Source: Candidatus Cloacimonas sp.
GTDB taxonomy: Bacteria > Cloacimonadota > Cloacimonadia > Cloacimonadales > Cloacimonadaceae
DNA length: 54,496 nt
Assembly (NCBI GenBank): GCA_039680785.1
Contig: JBDKSF010000095.1
Span: 1-54,496 of the forward strand
Reading direction: 5' to 3'
Shown here: positions 35,706 to 46,771 of the stretch, piece by piece
Layout of the letters: each line of letters starts with the position of its first letter
Position numbering within the stretch: the first letter of the stretch is position 1
Made by a program: the position numbers and the translations under genes
Notes under the pieces: generated by a model
What the model was told of the DNA's origin: nothing
Database searches by the model: none
The model's input: only the letters and a program-made list of their open reading frames with translations

Positions 35706-36893
35706 TTGGAAGATATCCGTCTGGAGAATTTGAGCAAGGATTTTGACGGCTTTGTTGCCGTGGAAAATGTATCATTAACAATTCAGAGCGGAGAATTATT
35801 CTCTTTCTTAGGTCCCAGTGGTTGTGGAAAAACTACGCTCTTAAGGATGATTGCCGGTTTTGAAATTCCCAGTGCAGGCAGGGTTATTATTGATAATATG
35901 GACATTACGAATCTGCCTCCTTACAAAAGACAGGTAAATACAATATTCCAGAATTATTCTCTTTTCCCGCATATGACGGTATTCGATAATGTCGCTTTCG
36001 GTTTGCGCATCAAAAAATATCCCAAAAATGAAATAAACAGTCGGGTGAAAGAAATGCTTTCTCTGGTAAAAATGGAGGATCAAGCAAATAAATTTCCCGA
36101 CCAGATATCAGGTGGACAAAAACAACGCATAGCCATAGCTCGTGCATTAATTAACCAACCCAAAGTTTTACTTTTGGATGAACCGTTGGCTGCTTTAGAC
36201 CTGAAACTGCGTCAACATATGCTCATTGAATTGATGAACATTCACGATGCCGTGGGCATTACTTTTATTTATGTAACGCATGATCAGAGTGAAGCAATGA
36301 GCATTTCAGACCGCGTGGCGGTTATGAATCATGGAAACATCATTCAAGCAGGCCCTCCGGATGATATCTATGAGAGACCTGAAAGCGTTTTTTCTGCATA
36401 CTTCATCGGAGCCACCAATTTGATCACCGGAGAAGTAATCGGCATTGAAGATGATTATGTGCAAATCAGATGTCCGGATGGCACAGGCAATAGTTTTGAA
36501 ATAGACAGCACTTTTCATTTTCAGCCCACCATTGGGCAAGAATTAACCGTGTCTTTGCGTCCCGAAAAAATAGCCATTTCCCGTAATAAACCACGCTATC
36601 AGGAAGATATAAATATTCTGCGCGGAGTGATTGAAGATATTCTTTATTTGGGTTCCCACACACAATATATCGTAAGGGTGGGAGATCTGAAAATAAGAGT
36701 ATTCAGTCAACACAAACGAGTTTATTTTGACGATAAGGCACTGGATTGGGAAGAACCGGTCTGGCTTTTTTGGCATGATACCGATACTTGGTTGATAAAC
36801 CAAATTCCTGAAAATGTATTATCCCCCGACGAACTTTCGGAAGGTGGGGTCAATCATTTTCAGCGTTCAATAAAACGCCCTTCAATAGAATGA
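35706..36893 (+). CDS. potA: Spermidine/putrescine ABC transporter ATPase PotA
   Basis: A 395-residue ABC ATPase of the polyamine/Fe3+/sulfate importer class. Walker A is GPSGCGKTT, signature ISGGQKQRIAIARAL, Walker B LLLDEPLAALD, switch His in YVTHDQSEAMSISD. A C-terminal TOBE-like domain (from about residue 240) holds a SLRPEKIAIS segment typical of PotA. It starts at a TTG (35706) with SD AAGGAGA rather far upstream; a better-spaced ATG is out of frame. Together with potB and potC it forms an importer lacking a visible binding protein. Confidence 0.9.
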   Translation: MEDIRLENLSKDFDGFVAVENVSLTIQSGELFSFLGPSGCGKTTLLRMIAGFEIPSAGRVIIDNMDITNLPPYKRQVNTIFQNYSLFPHMTVFDNVAFGLRIKKYPKNEINSRVKEMLSLVKMEDQANKFPDQISGGQKQRIAIARALINQPKVLLLDEPLAALDLKLRQHMLIELMNIHDAVGITFIYVTHDQSEAMSISDRVAVMNHGNIIQAGPPDDIYERPESVFSAYFIGATNLITGEVIGIEDDYVQIRCPDGTGNSFEIDSTFHFQPTIGQELTVSLRPEKIAISRNKPRYQEDINILRGVIEDILYLGSHTQYIVRVGDLKIRVFSQHKRVYFDDKALDWEEPVWLFWHDTDTWLINQIPENVLSPDELSEGGVNHFQRSIKRPSIE

Positions 36894-37795
36894 AAAATAA
36901 ACCTTCTCTCAACCCAAATTATGCACTCCAAGTAGCTTCTGAACGCCGTAAAAATCTCACTTCTTGGGTATTGACCGCTCCTGCTTTGCTCTGGCTGATT
37001 TTCTTTTTTCTGGTTCCCTACTTAATTGTAATCATATATAGTTTTCTAACCGCCGATATTTATGATGTGAAGTTTGAATTTACTTTGGAAGCATATCGGC
37101 AGAGTTGGACGCCTGCTTATCTACATACTTTTTATTTGTCTTTTCGGCTGGCTTTGTTAACCACTTTTTTAAGTTTATTGTTGGGTTTTCCAGTTGCCTA
37201 TTATATTGCAAGAGCAAAAGATAAAGTTAAAAACACTTTGCTGATTTTTATCATCATACCATTCTGGACAAACTTGATCATTCGCATATTCTCCTGGCGT
37301 ATTTTTCTTGCCTATAATGGGGTATTGAACAATCTTCTTTTGGATTTGGGTTTGATAAATAACCCGCTGGAAATTATGAGAACCGATCTTGCCGTTATTT
37401 TAGTGATGGTATATGTATATTTGCCTTATATGATTTTGCCTTTATATAGCGTGTTGGAAAAGATGGATTGGACGCTTTTAAATGCCGCGATGGATTTAGG
37501 AGCAAATGAAGTTAAATCCTTTTTCCACATTACTTTGCCTTTGGTAAAAGAGGGTATCTTTGCGGGTGGATTGCTTGTTTTTATTCCTGCCTTGGGTTCA
37601 TATTTGATACCTCAATTGGTGGGAAATCAAAAATCGCTCTATTTAGGACAGGTCATCACTTACAAAGTGAAAAATATACCCCGTAACTGGCCTATGGCTT
37701 CCGCACTATCACTTACTTTACTTTTTATCGTCGCTCTGTTTTTAATCGTTATTTATGCCTTTTACAATAGAAACAAAGCTCGGAGGCATCAGTGA
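36890..37795 (+). CDS. potB: Spermidine/putrescine ABC permease PotB
   Basis: A 301-residue inner-membrane permease with six predicted membrane segments after a ~30-residue cytoplasmic start. The EAA-type loop is AAMDLGANEVKSFFHITLPL. Its start overlaps potA (ATGA) and its stop overlaps potC (GTGA), so the three are translated together. Confidence 0.9.
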   Translation: MKNKPSLNPNYALQVASERRKNLTSWVLTAPALLWLIFFFLVPYLIVIIYSFLTADIYDVKFEFTLEAYRQSWTPAYLHTFYLSFRLALLTTFLSLLLGFPVAYYIARAKDKVKNTLLIFIIIPFWTNLIIRIFSWRIFLAYNGVLNNLLLDLGLINNPLEIMRTDLAVILVMVYVYLPYMILPLYSVLEKMDWTLLNAAMDLGANEVKSFFHITLPLVKEGIFAGGLLVFIPALGSYLIPQLVGNQKSLYLGQVITYKVKNIPRNWPMASALSLTLLFIVALFLIVIYAFYNRNKARRHQ

Positions 37796-38592
37796 AGCGT
37801 TTTTCTGCCGGACAGTTCTTTAAGGGAATGAATTTAACCGTTTTCACTCTGGTGATGGTATTTCTGTATATTCCCATCTTAATTTTAATCATTTTCAGCT
37901 TCAATGACGCCAAAATTATCACCGGTTGGAAAGGGTTTACATTGCAATATTATGTCCTTTTGTTCCAAAATAAAACCATCTTGGAAGCATTTCGCAATAC
38001 GATGCTGATTGCCTGTTTATCCACTCTCATTTCCACAATTTTTGGAGTTCTGACCGCTATGGGAATGGAAAATAAAAAATTCAGCGGAAGTAAATTTGTT
38101 TCAGCTTTAATCTACATTCCTCTCGTTATTCCGGATATTTTAATGGGTGTTTCGCTTGCTTTACTGTTTAATTTTACCAAAGTAAACACAGGATTGTTCA
38201 CTGTTTTAATAGCGCACATCACTTTTTGCATTTCTTACACGGTAATCGTTATCCGCAGTCGACTGGACGGTTTTGATTATTCACTGGTGGAGGCGGCGAT
38301 GGATTTGGGAGCGAAACCTGGCACAATTTTTTGGAAAATAAAAATGCCGCTGATTATGCCCGGGATAATCGCTGCGGGACTTTTGGCTTTTACCCTTTCC
38401 ATAGATGATTTCATTATCACCTTTTTCACTTCCGGAAGGGGCTTCGACACCTTGCCAATTTATGTGGAAGGAGCCATCCGAAGAGGAACCATCACCACCA
38501 TCAATTCCTTGTCCACCATTATGATTGGCTTAACTTTGCTGCTGGTGGTAGCAACTAAACGCATTCGCAAAATTGTAATTTCCTCCCTCTGA
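37792..38592 (+). CDS. potC: Spermidine/putrescine ABC permease PotC
   Basis: A 266-residue permease with six membrane segments and the EAA loop AAMDLGAKPGTIFWKIKMPL. GTG start at the end of potB with GGAGG upstream (CTCGGAGGCATCAGTG). The usual fourth gene potD (periplasmic binding protein) does not follow: the next 376 bases are non-coding and then an unrelated gene begins. Confidence 0.9.
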   Translation: MKRFSAGQFFKGMNLTVFTLVMVFLYIPILILIIFSFNDAKIITGWKGFTLQYYVLLFQNKTILEAFRNTMLIACLSTLISTIFGVLTAMGMENKKFSGSKFVSALIYIPLVIPDILMGVSLALLFNFTKVNTGLFTVLIAHITFCISYTVIVIRSRLDGFDYSLVEAAMDLGAKPGTIFWKIKMPLIMPGIIAAGLLAFTLSIDDFIITFFTSGRGFDTLPIYVEGAIRRGTITTINSLSTIMIGLTLLLVVATKRIRKIVISSL

Positions 38593-38968
38593 TACACCTC
38601 TCTCTCAGCTAATCAATGCAATTTAAGAAAAAGCTGAGGCAGATTATTGCTTACGCACAGAATTCGCCCAGCCAATTTGCTATGGCTTTTGCCCAAGCTT
38701 AAATTCGGTAACTCATTTATTACCATTATCATTTATGCTTACTTTCCCGCTATTACAAAAGCTATTTGCTCTTACTGGCTAATCTTATGCTGCTCAATAC
38801 TTTGCCATAACCATCCCGTGTTTTGATACGGGTTGGTTTCGGCATAGTTTCGGCCTGGATACGGGAAGCAAGTAAGGAGGGATTGAGTTTTGAACACCAT
38901 AACATTCCATCGGAAGGTTGGTGAGGGATTTCGTTTGACATAAACCTAAGGTAAACATTTTTGGCAGT
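38593..38968. other. Intergenic region after potC
   Basis: No gene is seen. It holds a weak long-looped CTCAGCT/AGCTGAG pair just after potC and a REP-like element at 38808-38880. Confidence 0.5.
38808..38880. repeat. REP-like repeat, copy B
   Basis: It contains the hairpin CCCGT-N8-ACGGG and the ordered landmarks AACCATCCCG, ATACGGG, CGGGAAGCAA and AAGGAG shared with the element at 10016-10097. The middle has diverged. Confidence 0.55.
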
Positions 38969-39916
38969 ATGAATGAGATTATTATTAATAAAAATGCCAA
39001 AAATCAGTTTGATACACTGCCTAAAGGATGGGTGTTTTTCCTCCTAAGTAGTGAGAAAGAAGAACTCTATGCCGGTTATTCTGCCAACTTGAAAGCAAAA
39101 ATAGATTTCTTTAGCAACAAGGCAAAAGAGGGTGGAATTCATCAAGAGATGTGGAATGCGGCAAAAACATTGCAGTGGATATCCTATCCGGAAGCGATTT
39201 CTGCCCTGATACACTACAAATGTCATTTAGCGAAAAACCTTCCTCTCTACCAATATCAGATTAGACCTTGGGCTGAATATGTTTACTTGGCATTAGATTC
39301 ACATCGCTATCCTTTTATTACGATTCAGGATAATACGAATGAAGATTGGTTATATTTAGGTCCTTTTCGCAGCCGTTTTTTCCTGATTGATGTGCTGGAT
39401 ATTTTTGCTCGTATGCTAAAATTGCCTGCGTGTGAAACAGGTGAATTTCCCTGCGAAAAAAAGGAAATAAATTTATGCCAAGGGTGGTGCATGGCTTTGG
39501 AAGGTAACACCGAAAAAAATACTGAATATAACTTAGATAAATTGGAATCCCTTTTTAAAGAGATATTTCTGGTTCCCGAGAACGGAATATTGGAACTGAT
39601 TCAGCAAGAACGAAATAACTATTTTAATGAGCTGGAATTTGAAAAAGCGTCCCTGCTTGATGAGGAAATTGATCTCCTCAATAAATACCGTAAATGGCTG
39701 CAATTTCTGATTGCGGCAAAACATTTGGAATACGATAGTGAAGAGCTTAAAATACAACAAGGTAAGATTACATTTTGTCGTATGGAAGGAAAATCATATA
39801 ATTTTCCTGTTGACAATACAGAGTTCAGAATTAACGAGACACTGGCTTTAAATTTGGATAGCGTGGATGAAAGTAAAATTATCTACGATTTCTTGAGAAA
39901 GGACAAAGGAGCATAA
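38969..39916 (+). CDS. UvrC N-terminal-half-like protein, degenerate catalytic site
   Basis: A 315-residue protein that aligns by eye with the N-terminal half of UvrC or with Cho: LPKGWVFFL (for the PGVYLM strand), LYAGYSANLKAKIDFF (for YVGKAKNLKxRxxxYF), YLGPFRSRFFLIDVLDIFARMLKLPAC (for YYGPYTS...LFPLRTC), FPCEKKEINLCQGWC (Cys-containing PC...C region) and a UVR motif (FNELEFEKASLLDEEIDLL). The catalytic GIY-YIG Arg is Lys and the metal-binding Glu of the LLLE helix appears to be Leu. The second UvrC nuclease domain and HhH are absent. It may be a non-catalytic UvrB-binding protein. purC starts at the base after the stop. Confidence 0.65.
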   Translation: MNEIIINKNAKNQFDTLPKGWVFFLLSSEKEELYAGYSANLKAKIDFFSNKAKEGGIHQEMWNAAKTLQWISYPEAISALIHYKCHLAKNLPLYQYQIRPWAEYVYLALDSHRYPFITIQDNTNEDWLYLGPFRSRFFLIDVLDIFARMLKLPACETGEFPCEKKEINLCQGWCMALEGNTEKNTEYNLDKLESLFKEIFLVPENGILELIQQERNNYFNELEFEKASLLDEEIDLLNKYRKWLQFLIAAKHLEYDSEELKIQQGKITFCRMEGKSYNFPVDNTEFRINETLALNLDSVDESKIIYDFLRKDKGA

Positions 39917-40798
39917 ATGCACAAAGAGATTAGCAAATTAGCCATAGTTAAACGAAGTAACCAAGGCAAAGTGCGCGATATATATGACTTAGGAGAGAAT
40001 CTGTTAATCGTTAGTACCGACCGTCTTTCCGCTTTTGATGTTGTTTTTCCGAATCCTATTCCGGATAAAGGAAAGATACTAAACGCCATATCAGTGCATT
40101 TTTTTAAGTCCACTTCCGACATTATCCCCAACCATTTCATTACTGACGATGTTTCTAAATATCCTATTGAGCTGCAAAAGTTTAGTGAATACTTAGCGGG
40201 TCGCAGTATGCTAGTGAAAAAAACTCGCGTCATTCCCTTTGAATGTATCGTGCGTGGCTATATAAGTGGGTCCGCCTGGAAAGAATATAAAAAAACCCGA
40301 ACCATCGGCGGAATGCTTATTGCCGAAGAAATGCAAGAAAGCCAAAAATTTAATCATCCTCTCTTTACACCAAGTACTAAAGTGGAAGACGGACACGATG
40401 AAAATATCAGTTACCGCGAATTTATGAGCCGGATGGATGAGACGCTCGCCGTTCATATTAAAGATAAATCGCTGGAATTATATTCTTTTGCACACGATTT
40501 ACTAATGCAAAAAGGAATTATTTTGGCAGATACCAAATTTGAATATGGCACAATCGGCTCTCAAGTGCTTTTAATTGACGAAATATTCACCCCTGATTCA
40601 TCCCGTTTATGGGATTTTGATGCCTACGAAATTGGCAAAAGTCCCGAAAGTTTCGATAAACAATATGTGCGTGATTATCTGGAAAACAGCGGTTGGGATA
40701 AACAACCCCCCGCTCCTATCCTTCCGGAAGAAGTGATAGAAAAAACTCGACAAAAATATTTAACTATCTTAAAAATAATAACAGGTAAAGAATTGTAA
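39917..40798 (+). CDS. purC: SAICAR synthase PurC
   Basis: A 293-residue phosphoribosylaminoimidazole-succinocarboxamide synthase (purine pathway, CAIR + Asp + ATP). Seen: GKVRDIYDLGENLLIVSTDRLSAFDV-type N-terminus (glycine-rich loop GKVRDIYD), PFECIVRGYISGSAWKEY, FTPSTKVEDGHDENIS and ILADTKFEYG. It follows the UvrC-like gene without a gap and precedes the receiver gene by two bases, so it is probably co-transcribed with both. Confidence 0.96.
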   Translation: MHKEISKLAIVKRSNQGKVRDIYDLGENLLIVSTDRLSAFDVVFPNPIPDKGKILNAISVHFFKSTSDIIPNHFITDDVSKYPIELQKFSEYLAGRSMLVKKTRVIPFECIVRGYISGSAWKEYKKTRTIGGMLIAEEMQESQKFNHPLFTPSTKVEDGHDENISYREFMSRMDETLAVHIKDKSLELYSFAHDLLMQKGIILADTKFEYGTIGSQVLLIDEIFTPDSSRLWDFDAYEIGKSPESFDKQYVRDYLENSGWDKQPPAPILPEEVIEKTRQKYLTILKIITGKEL

Positions 40799-40800
40799 CA

Positions 40801-41172
40801 ATGAAAAAAGTAATCTGCATCGTTGATGACGAAGAAGAACTGGTAGAAAACCTAAAAATTGAACTGGAACATTTAAAACCCGAGTGGAATATTATCACTT
40901 TCAACGAAGGAATGCAGGCAATTCAAGAAATCGTGAAAGGGACTGTGGATATAGTAGTTACAGATATTGCTATGCCCGATATGGATGGCTATGAACTATT
41001 TTGGAGAATTAAGGACTACGATGCAAATATTCCAGTGATTATGATGACCGGCTTTGGATACGACCCCAATCATGTTTTGGTGCGCGCCAAAGTTGACGGT
41101 TTGAAAGATGTTCTCTATAAGCCCTTTGAAACGGAAAAACTGGTGGAACTAATTGAATCCCACTTAAAATGA
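40801..41172 (+). CDS. Single-domain response regulator (CheY-like receiver)
   Basis: A 123-residue receiver domain with no output domain. The acidic pair is Asp9/Asp10 (CIVDDEE), the phosphoacceptor Asp55 (VTDIAMPDMDGYE), switch Thr83 (MMTGFG) and Lys107 (LYKPFE). It is sandwiched between purC and lpxK, so its cognate kinase is elsewhere and the pathway is unknown. All key residues are intact. Confidence 0.92.
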   Translation: MKKVICIVDDEEELVENLKIELEHLKPEWNIITFNEGMQAIQEIVKGTVDIVVTDIAMPDMDGYELFWRIKDYDANIPVIMMTGFGYDPNHVLVRAKVDGLKDVLYKPFETEKLVELIESHLK

Positions 41173-42225
41173 ATGGATGCCAATAAAATAATCCAAAATC
41201 ATCTCCTAAAACGCTCTTTTCTCTCTTATGCACTTTATCCGGCAGGCATTCTTTATGGTTTTGGGCAGAAAATATGCCGAACTTATTATCAGAAAAGAGG
41301 TTATCATCCACAATGCAAGATTATCAGCATTGGTAATATCATTAGTGGTGGTTCAGGTAAAACACCCCTTACGATTGCGCTGGCTAACTTGTTGATAAAT
41401 AGTGGATTAAAAGTTGGTATCTCACACCGCGGTTATAAAAGTGCTTTTGAAAATAACCCCCATATCATTAACCCTGATTTTAGCTTGCTATATGATGTTC
41501 AGGAAACAGGTGACGAAGCATATTTGATTGCTTCCTCCCTACAAAATGTTCCGGTGGTGGTAGGCAAAAAAAGAGAATCTGCCGTTAAATTGCTTTTAGA
41601 CCAATATCCTTATTTGGATGTGATTATTTTGGACGATGCTCTTCAACATCACTATATTTATAGAGACCTGAATATTATCAGTTTTGACGATACTTTGGGC
41701 ATAGGTAATGGTTTTGTGATTCCCGCGGGGTATTTAAGAGAGCCCCTTTCCAATATCCCTCAAAATAGTTTAATCGTAATTAACCGCAAAAATAAAGCAC
41801 AGACAGAATCCCTTTGGTTGCAAAAACTTAACCGGTTGAGAATACCAATTTACCATAGTTCTAATACGCCAAAATGTTTTTTGGATATTACCGGAAATGT
41901 TTATCCGCTCGATTATGTTAAAGAGAAACGCATTGTGCTTGTTTCCGGAATTGCCAATCCAGCTTCCTTTGCAGAATCCATCAATTCTTTGGGACTATCT
42001 TATGTAAAGCACTATGCCTTTAATGATCACTGTGATTTTAAACAGCCATCCCTAACGAAAAACATCCTGGAACTGAACCCGGATTATATTATCTGCACCC
42101 AAAAAGATATTATGAAACTGGCTAAATATGACTCCTTGCAAAATCGCTTGCTTGCATTAAAACTGGAATATAGCTTTGCACAGGAAAAGGAATTTCTTAA
42201 CCAGGTGCTACATTTTGTGAGATAG
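41173..42225 (+). CDS. lpxK: Tetraacyldisaccharide 4'-kinase LpxK
   Basis: A 350-residue kinase adding the 4'-phosphate of lipid A, evidence for an LPS-type outer membrane. The P-loop region is SIGNIISGGSGKTPL, followed by ISHRGYKS, TGDEAYLIAS, VIILDDALQHHYIYRDLNII and LVSGIANPASF. The ATG directly abuts the receiver-gene stop. A terminator follows. Confidence 0.95.
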   Translation: MDANKIIQNHLLKRSFLSYALYPAGILYGFGQKICRTYYQKRGYHPQCKIISIGNIISGGSGKTPLTIALANLLINSGLKVGISHRGYKSAFENNPHIINPDFSLLYDVQETGDEAYLIASSLQNVPVVVGKKRESAVKLLLDQYPYLDVIILDDALQHHYIYRDLNIISFDDTLGIGNGFVIPAGYLREPLSNIPQNSLIVINRKNKAQTESLWLQKLNRLRIPIYHSSNTPKCFLDITGNVYPLDYVKEKRIVLVSGIANPASFAESINSLGLSYVKHYAFNDHCDFKQPSLTKNILELNPDYIICTQKDIMKLAKYDSLQNRLLALKLEYSFAQEKEFLNQVLHFVR

Positions 42226-42238
42226 TAGATATTGTAAT

Positions 42239-42266
42239 CGGAGCTCGCTGAAGCTCCGCTTTTTTT
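42239..42266 (+). terminator. Intrinsic terminator after lpxK
   Basis: Stem CGGAGCT/AGCTCCG, loop CGCTGA, then C and seven T. It ends the plus-strand block; minus-strand genes start just beyond. Confidence 0.9.
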
Positions 42267-42296
42267 CTCGTAAAGAAATGGGGCTTTTCAGCTACC

Positions 42297-42533
42297 CTAT
42301 TTTTTCTTGGGCTTTATGCCAAAGATCTGACTTTTAATCCATTGCCAATTATAGGTAATATGAAAAATAGCCAAAATAACAAAGATAAAGCCGCATATTT
42401 CATGCAGTTCTTTGAAGCCATAGGCATCATAATTAAAAAAACCTGAAATTTTGTAGGTAAGCATTGCTGCAAAAGCAGTAAAGATCACGATAAACATAAT
42501 CGGATTCAATATTTTTAGCTTTTTATTATTCAT
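42297..42533 (-). CDS. DUF4405-type small membrane protein
   Basis: A 78-residue protein with two membrane segments. The ATG at 42533 is chosen over the longer frame to 42581 because AAAGGAG lies six bases upstream. His residues at the membrane borders (LHEICGFIFVILAIFHITYNW) match DUF4405 proteins, some of which are thought to bind haem like cytochrome b. The tail is Lys-rich (KPKKK). Role unknown. Confidence 0.75.
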   Translation of the reverse strand: MNNKKLKILNPIMFIVIFTAFAAMLTYKISGFFNYDAYGFKELHEICGFIFVILAIFHITYNWQWIKSQIFGIKPKKK

Positions 42534-42697
42534 TTCACGCTCCTTTTTCTGATATAATAATCGAAATTCCCTTTTAGGCAAATTATCTTTACAGGATCGG
42601 CTTGGAACATAGCGAGAAAATGGAACAACATTAGCATTTGTCTCTTGTGTAAAGAAGAAACTGCTGATCGGGTCTTCCCCACTGCCTTACTGGGATT

Positions 42698-43399
42698 TTA
42701 AAATAGTTGAAATTGAGCTGCTGCTGCTATGGCTGCTGTTTCCGCCCTAAGTATCTGATTGGATAAAGAAACTGAGATAATATGCTGCTGATTGAAAAAA
42801 GAAAATTCTGCCTCACTAAATCCGCCTTCCGGACCTATTATAAAACAGGGTTTAATATTCCTGGTCAAATCGGATATTCTGTTTAGAGGTCTTTGTTCCG
42901 AACATAATACAGGTGTCCAGGTTTCTGCGATTATCCTAAAAAAACCGTCTTGCAAGGAAAGAGGACTATTAATTGAAGGTAGCCAAGGATTATCACACTG
43001 TTTAATTGCCGCTAAGGCAATTTGCTTAAAACGGTTAACAGAATTTTGCGAAGGCATTCTAACGCTATAATCGGTTAATAAAGGATAAAAGGTAGTAACT
43101 CCCAATTCTGAACACTTTTCAATCAATAATGCATCATTCCTGTTTTTCAGAGGGGCGAAGGCAATGGCAAAAGGTCTTTCTGGGAAAGGGAATTTATCCA
43201 TCTTGAGTATTTCAATGTCAGCGGAGTTTTTAAGAATCTTTGTTAGTTTTCCTTCTGCAATTAATCCTGAACCGCTATTCAGTTTGACTGTTTCTCCCAA
43301 GGTCGTTCTTCGCACCTTAATCAGGTGATGAAATTCATCACCTTCGATGGTTATGAACTTGTGCTCTCCGCTTAAATTCGGAATATAGATGGATGGCAT
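42698..43399 (-). CDS. rsmE: 16S rRNA m3U1498 methyltransferase RsmE
   Basis: A 233-residue SPOUT methyltransferase. An N-terminal PUA-like part (EFHHLIKVRRTTLGE) precedes KNRNDALLIEKCSELGVTTFYPLLT and the C-terminal knot IGPEGGFSEAEF with LRAETAAIAA. It sits four bases after dnaJ, the common dnaJ-rsmE pairing, so it is probably the last gene of the heat-shock operon. Confidence 0.95.
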   Translation of the reverse strand: MPSIYIPNLSGEHKFITIEGDEFHHLIKVRRTTLGETVKLNSGSGLIAEGKLTKILKNSADIEILKMDKFPFPERPFAIAFAPLKNRNDALLIEKCSELGVTTFYPLLTDYSVRMPSQNSVNRFKQIALAAIKQCDNPWLPSINSPLSLQDGFFRIIAETWTPVLCSEQRPLNRISDLTRNIKPCFIIGPEGGFSEAEFSFFNQQHIISVSLSNQILRAETAAIAAAAQFQLF

Positions 43400-43403
43400 A
43401 ATT

Positions 43404-44561
43404 TTAGCTAAAGTAACTCTTCAATTTGGAAAGAAAACTTTTCCCCGGTTTTAGGTCTCTTTTTTTGTCGAATTCTTTTAACTTGGCATAGACATCAGCT
43501 TCGTCCCGGGAAATTTTGGTAGGCGTAACAACAATAATTCTTACGATTTGATCGCCGCGAGTATAACTATTGTGGCTTTGAATCCCCTGCCCTTTTAAAC
43601 GGAAAGAACTTCCGCTTTGAGTTCCAGCAGGTATTTTCATTTTTACAGAACCGCTTAAAGTAGGAACAATGATTTCATCCCCCAAAACTGCTTGGGAAAT
43701 CGTTATCGGATAAGTTAAAATAATGTTATTCCCTTCTCTTTCAAAAAGATCATCCTGTTTTTCATGAATTAAAACCAGGATATCTCCCCTACTGCCACCC
43801 CGGGGACCAACATTTCCCTGACCTCTTAAACGGATATATTGCCCTTCCGATACCCCAGAAGGTATTTTAACCTTTATTTCTTTAACGCTACCAATGCGTC
43901 CTTCCCCATAACATTTGGTGCATTTGTTTTTTATGATTCTGCCTTCACCCTGACAGGATGGGCATTCGGAAATTGTCTGCATCCGTCCGAAAAGTGACTG
44001 TCGAATTTGACGAACTTGCCCGGTTCCTTTACAATTGGGACAAACTTCAGTTTGACCCTCTGCACTTCCAGTTCCACCGCATTTTTCACAAGGTTCTTTA
44101 ATGCCGATTTTGATGGTTTTCTCAGCTCCCTTTGCAATATCTTGCAAAGATAAAGATAATTCTATTTGCAGGTCTTCTCCTCTATTAGGGCTGCCAGAAC
44201 TGCGCTGAGTTCGTCCTCCAAAACCACCTCCAAAGAGTGTTTCAAAAATGCTGCCAAATCCGTCTCCGAAAATATCATTCAGGTCACTACGATGCATAAA
44301 TTCATCCCATGAGAAGCCGGTTCCTCCAAATTGATTTTCCAATCCAGAATGACCATATTGATCGTAAATTTGCCTCTTATCCTTATCCGACAGCACTTCA
44401 TACGCTTCACTTGCTTCTTTAAATTTCTCTTCTGCCTCTTTGTTATCCGGATTTTTATCAGGATGATATTGCATTGCCAATTTACGATATGCCTTTTTTA
44501 TGGTTGCTTCGTCAGCATTCTTTTCCACACCCAGAATTTCGTAATAATCTCTTTTTGCCAT
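43404..44561 (-). CDS. dnaJ: Chaperone DnaJ
   Basis: A 385-residue type I Hsp40. The J-domain carries QYHPDKNP. A Gly/Phe region (GGGFGGRTQ) is followed by all four zinc-binding repeats ([32 protein letters not shown]) and the two C-terminal substrate domains. It delivers substrates to DnaK and stimulates its ATPase. It lies 180 bases downstream of dnaK, a gap that holds a large hairpin. Confidence 0.98.
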   Translation of the reverse strand: MAKRDYYEILGVEKNADEATIKKAYRKLAMQYHPDKNPDNKEAEEKFKEASEAYEVLSDKDKRQIYDQYGHSGLENQFGGTGFSWDEFMHRSDLNDIFGDGFGSIFETLFGGGFGGRTQRSSGSPNRGEDLQIELSLSLQDIAKGAEKTIKIGIKEPCEKCGGTGSAEGQTEVCPNCKGTGQVRQIRQSLFGRMQTISECPSCQGEGRIIKNKCTKCYGEGRIGSVKEIKVKIPSGVSEGQYIRLRGQGNVGPRGGSRGDILVLIHEKQDDLFEREGNNIILTYPITISQAVLGDEIIVPTLSGSVKMKIPAGTQSGSSFRLKGQGIQSHNSYTRGDQIVRIIVVTPTKISRDEADVYAKLKEFDKKRDLKPGKSFLSKLKSYFS

Positions 44562-44673
44562 CTATTTTTTCCTCTCATCGATTTCACAGATATAATTCAA
44601 TGATACTTTATTAGTTCAATATTTTTCTTTTTCCCTTGTTCAACAGAGCTGAACTCGCTACTTAAATTTATCT

Positions 44674-44732
44674 GGATTAGACGGATTTAAGCGGACTTAT
44701 ACCTGTGTCCATCCGCAAAATCCGTCCAATCC
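44674..44732. repeat. Inverted repeat between dnaK and dnaJ
   Basis: GGATTAGACGGATTT (44674-44688) and AAATCCGTCCAATCC (44718-44732) pair at 14 of 15 positions, with further partial pairing inside (GCGGAC against GTCCATCCGC). There is no T-run in either direction, so it is more likely an RNA processing or stability element than a terminator. Confidence 0.6.
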
Positions 44733-44741
44733 TGGTTCTAT

Positions 44742-46718
<1,977 letters not shown>

Positions 46719-46771
46719 TCATTATTTATTTTTGTTCGCTGCAAAGCTTTGAAAAGCAATAGCAACAAAAT

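Noticed and set aside
35696-35708. ATG at 35696 as potA start
   Set aside because: It is out of frame with the PotA coding sequence; the in-frame start is the TTG at 35706.
38605-38635. CTCAGCT...AGCTGAG after potC as a terminator
   Set aside because: The loop is over 20 bases and no T-run follows.
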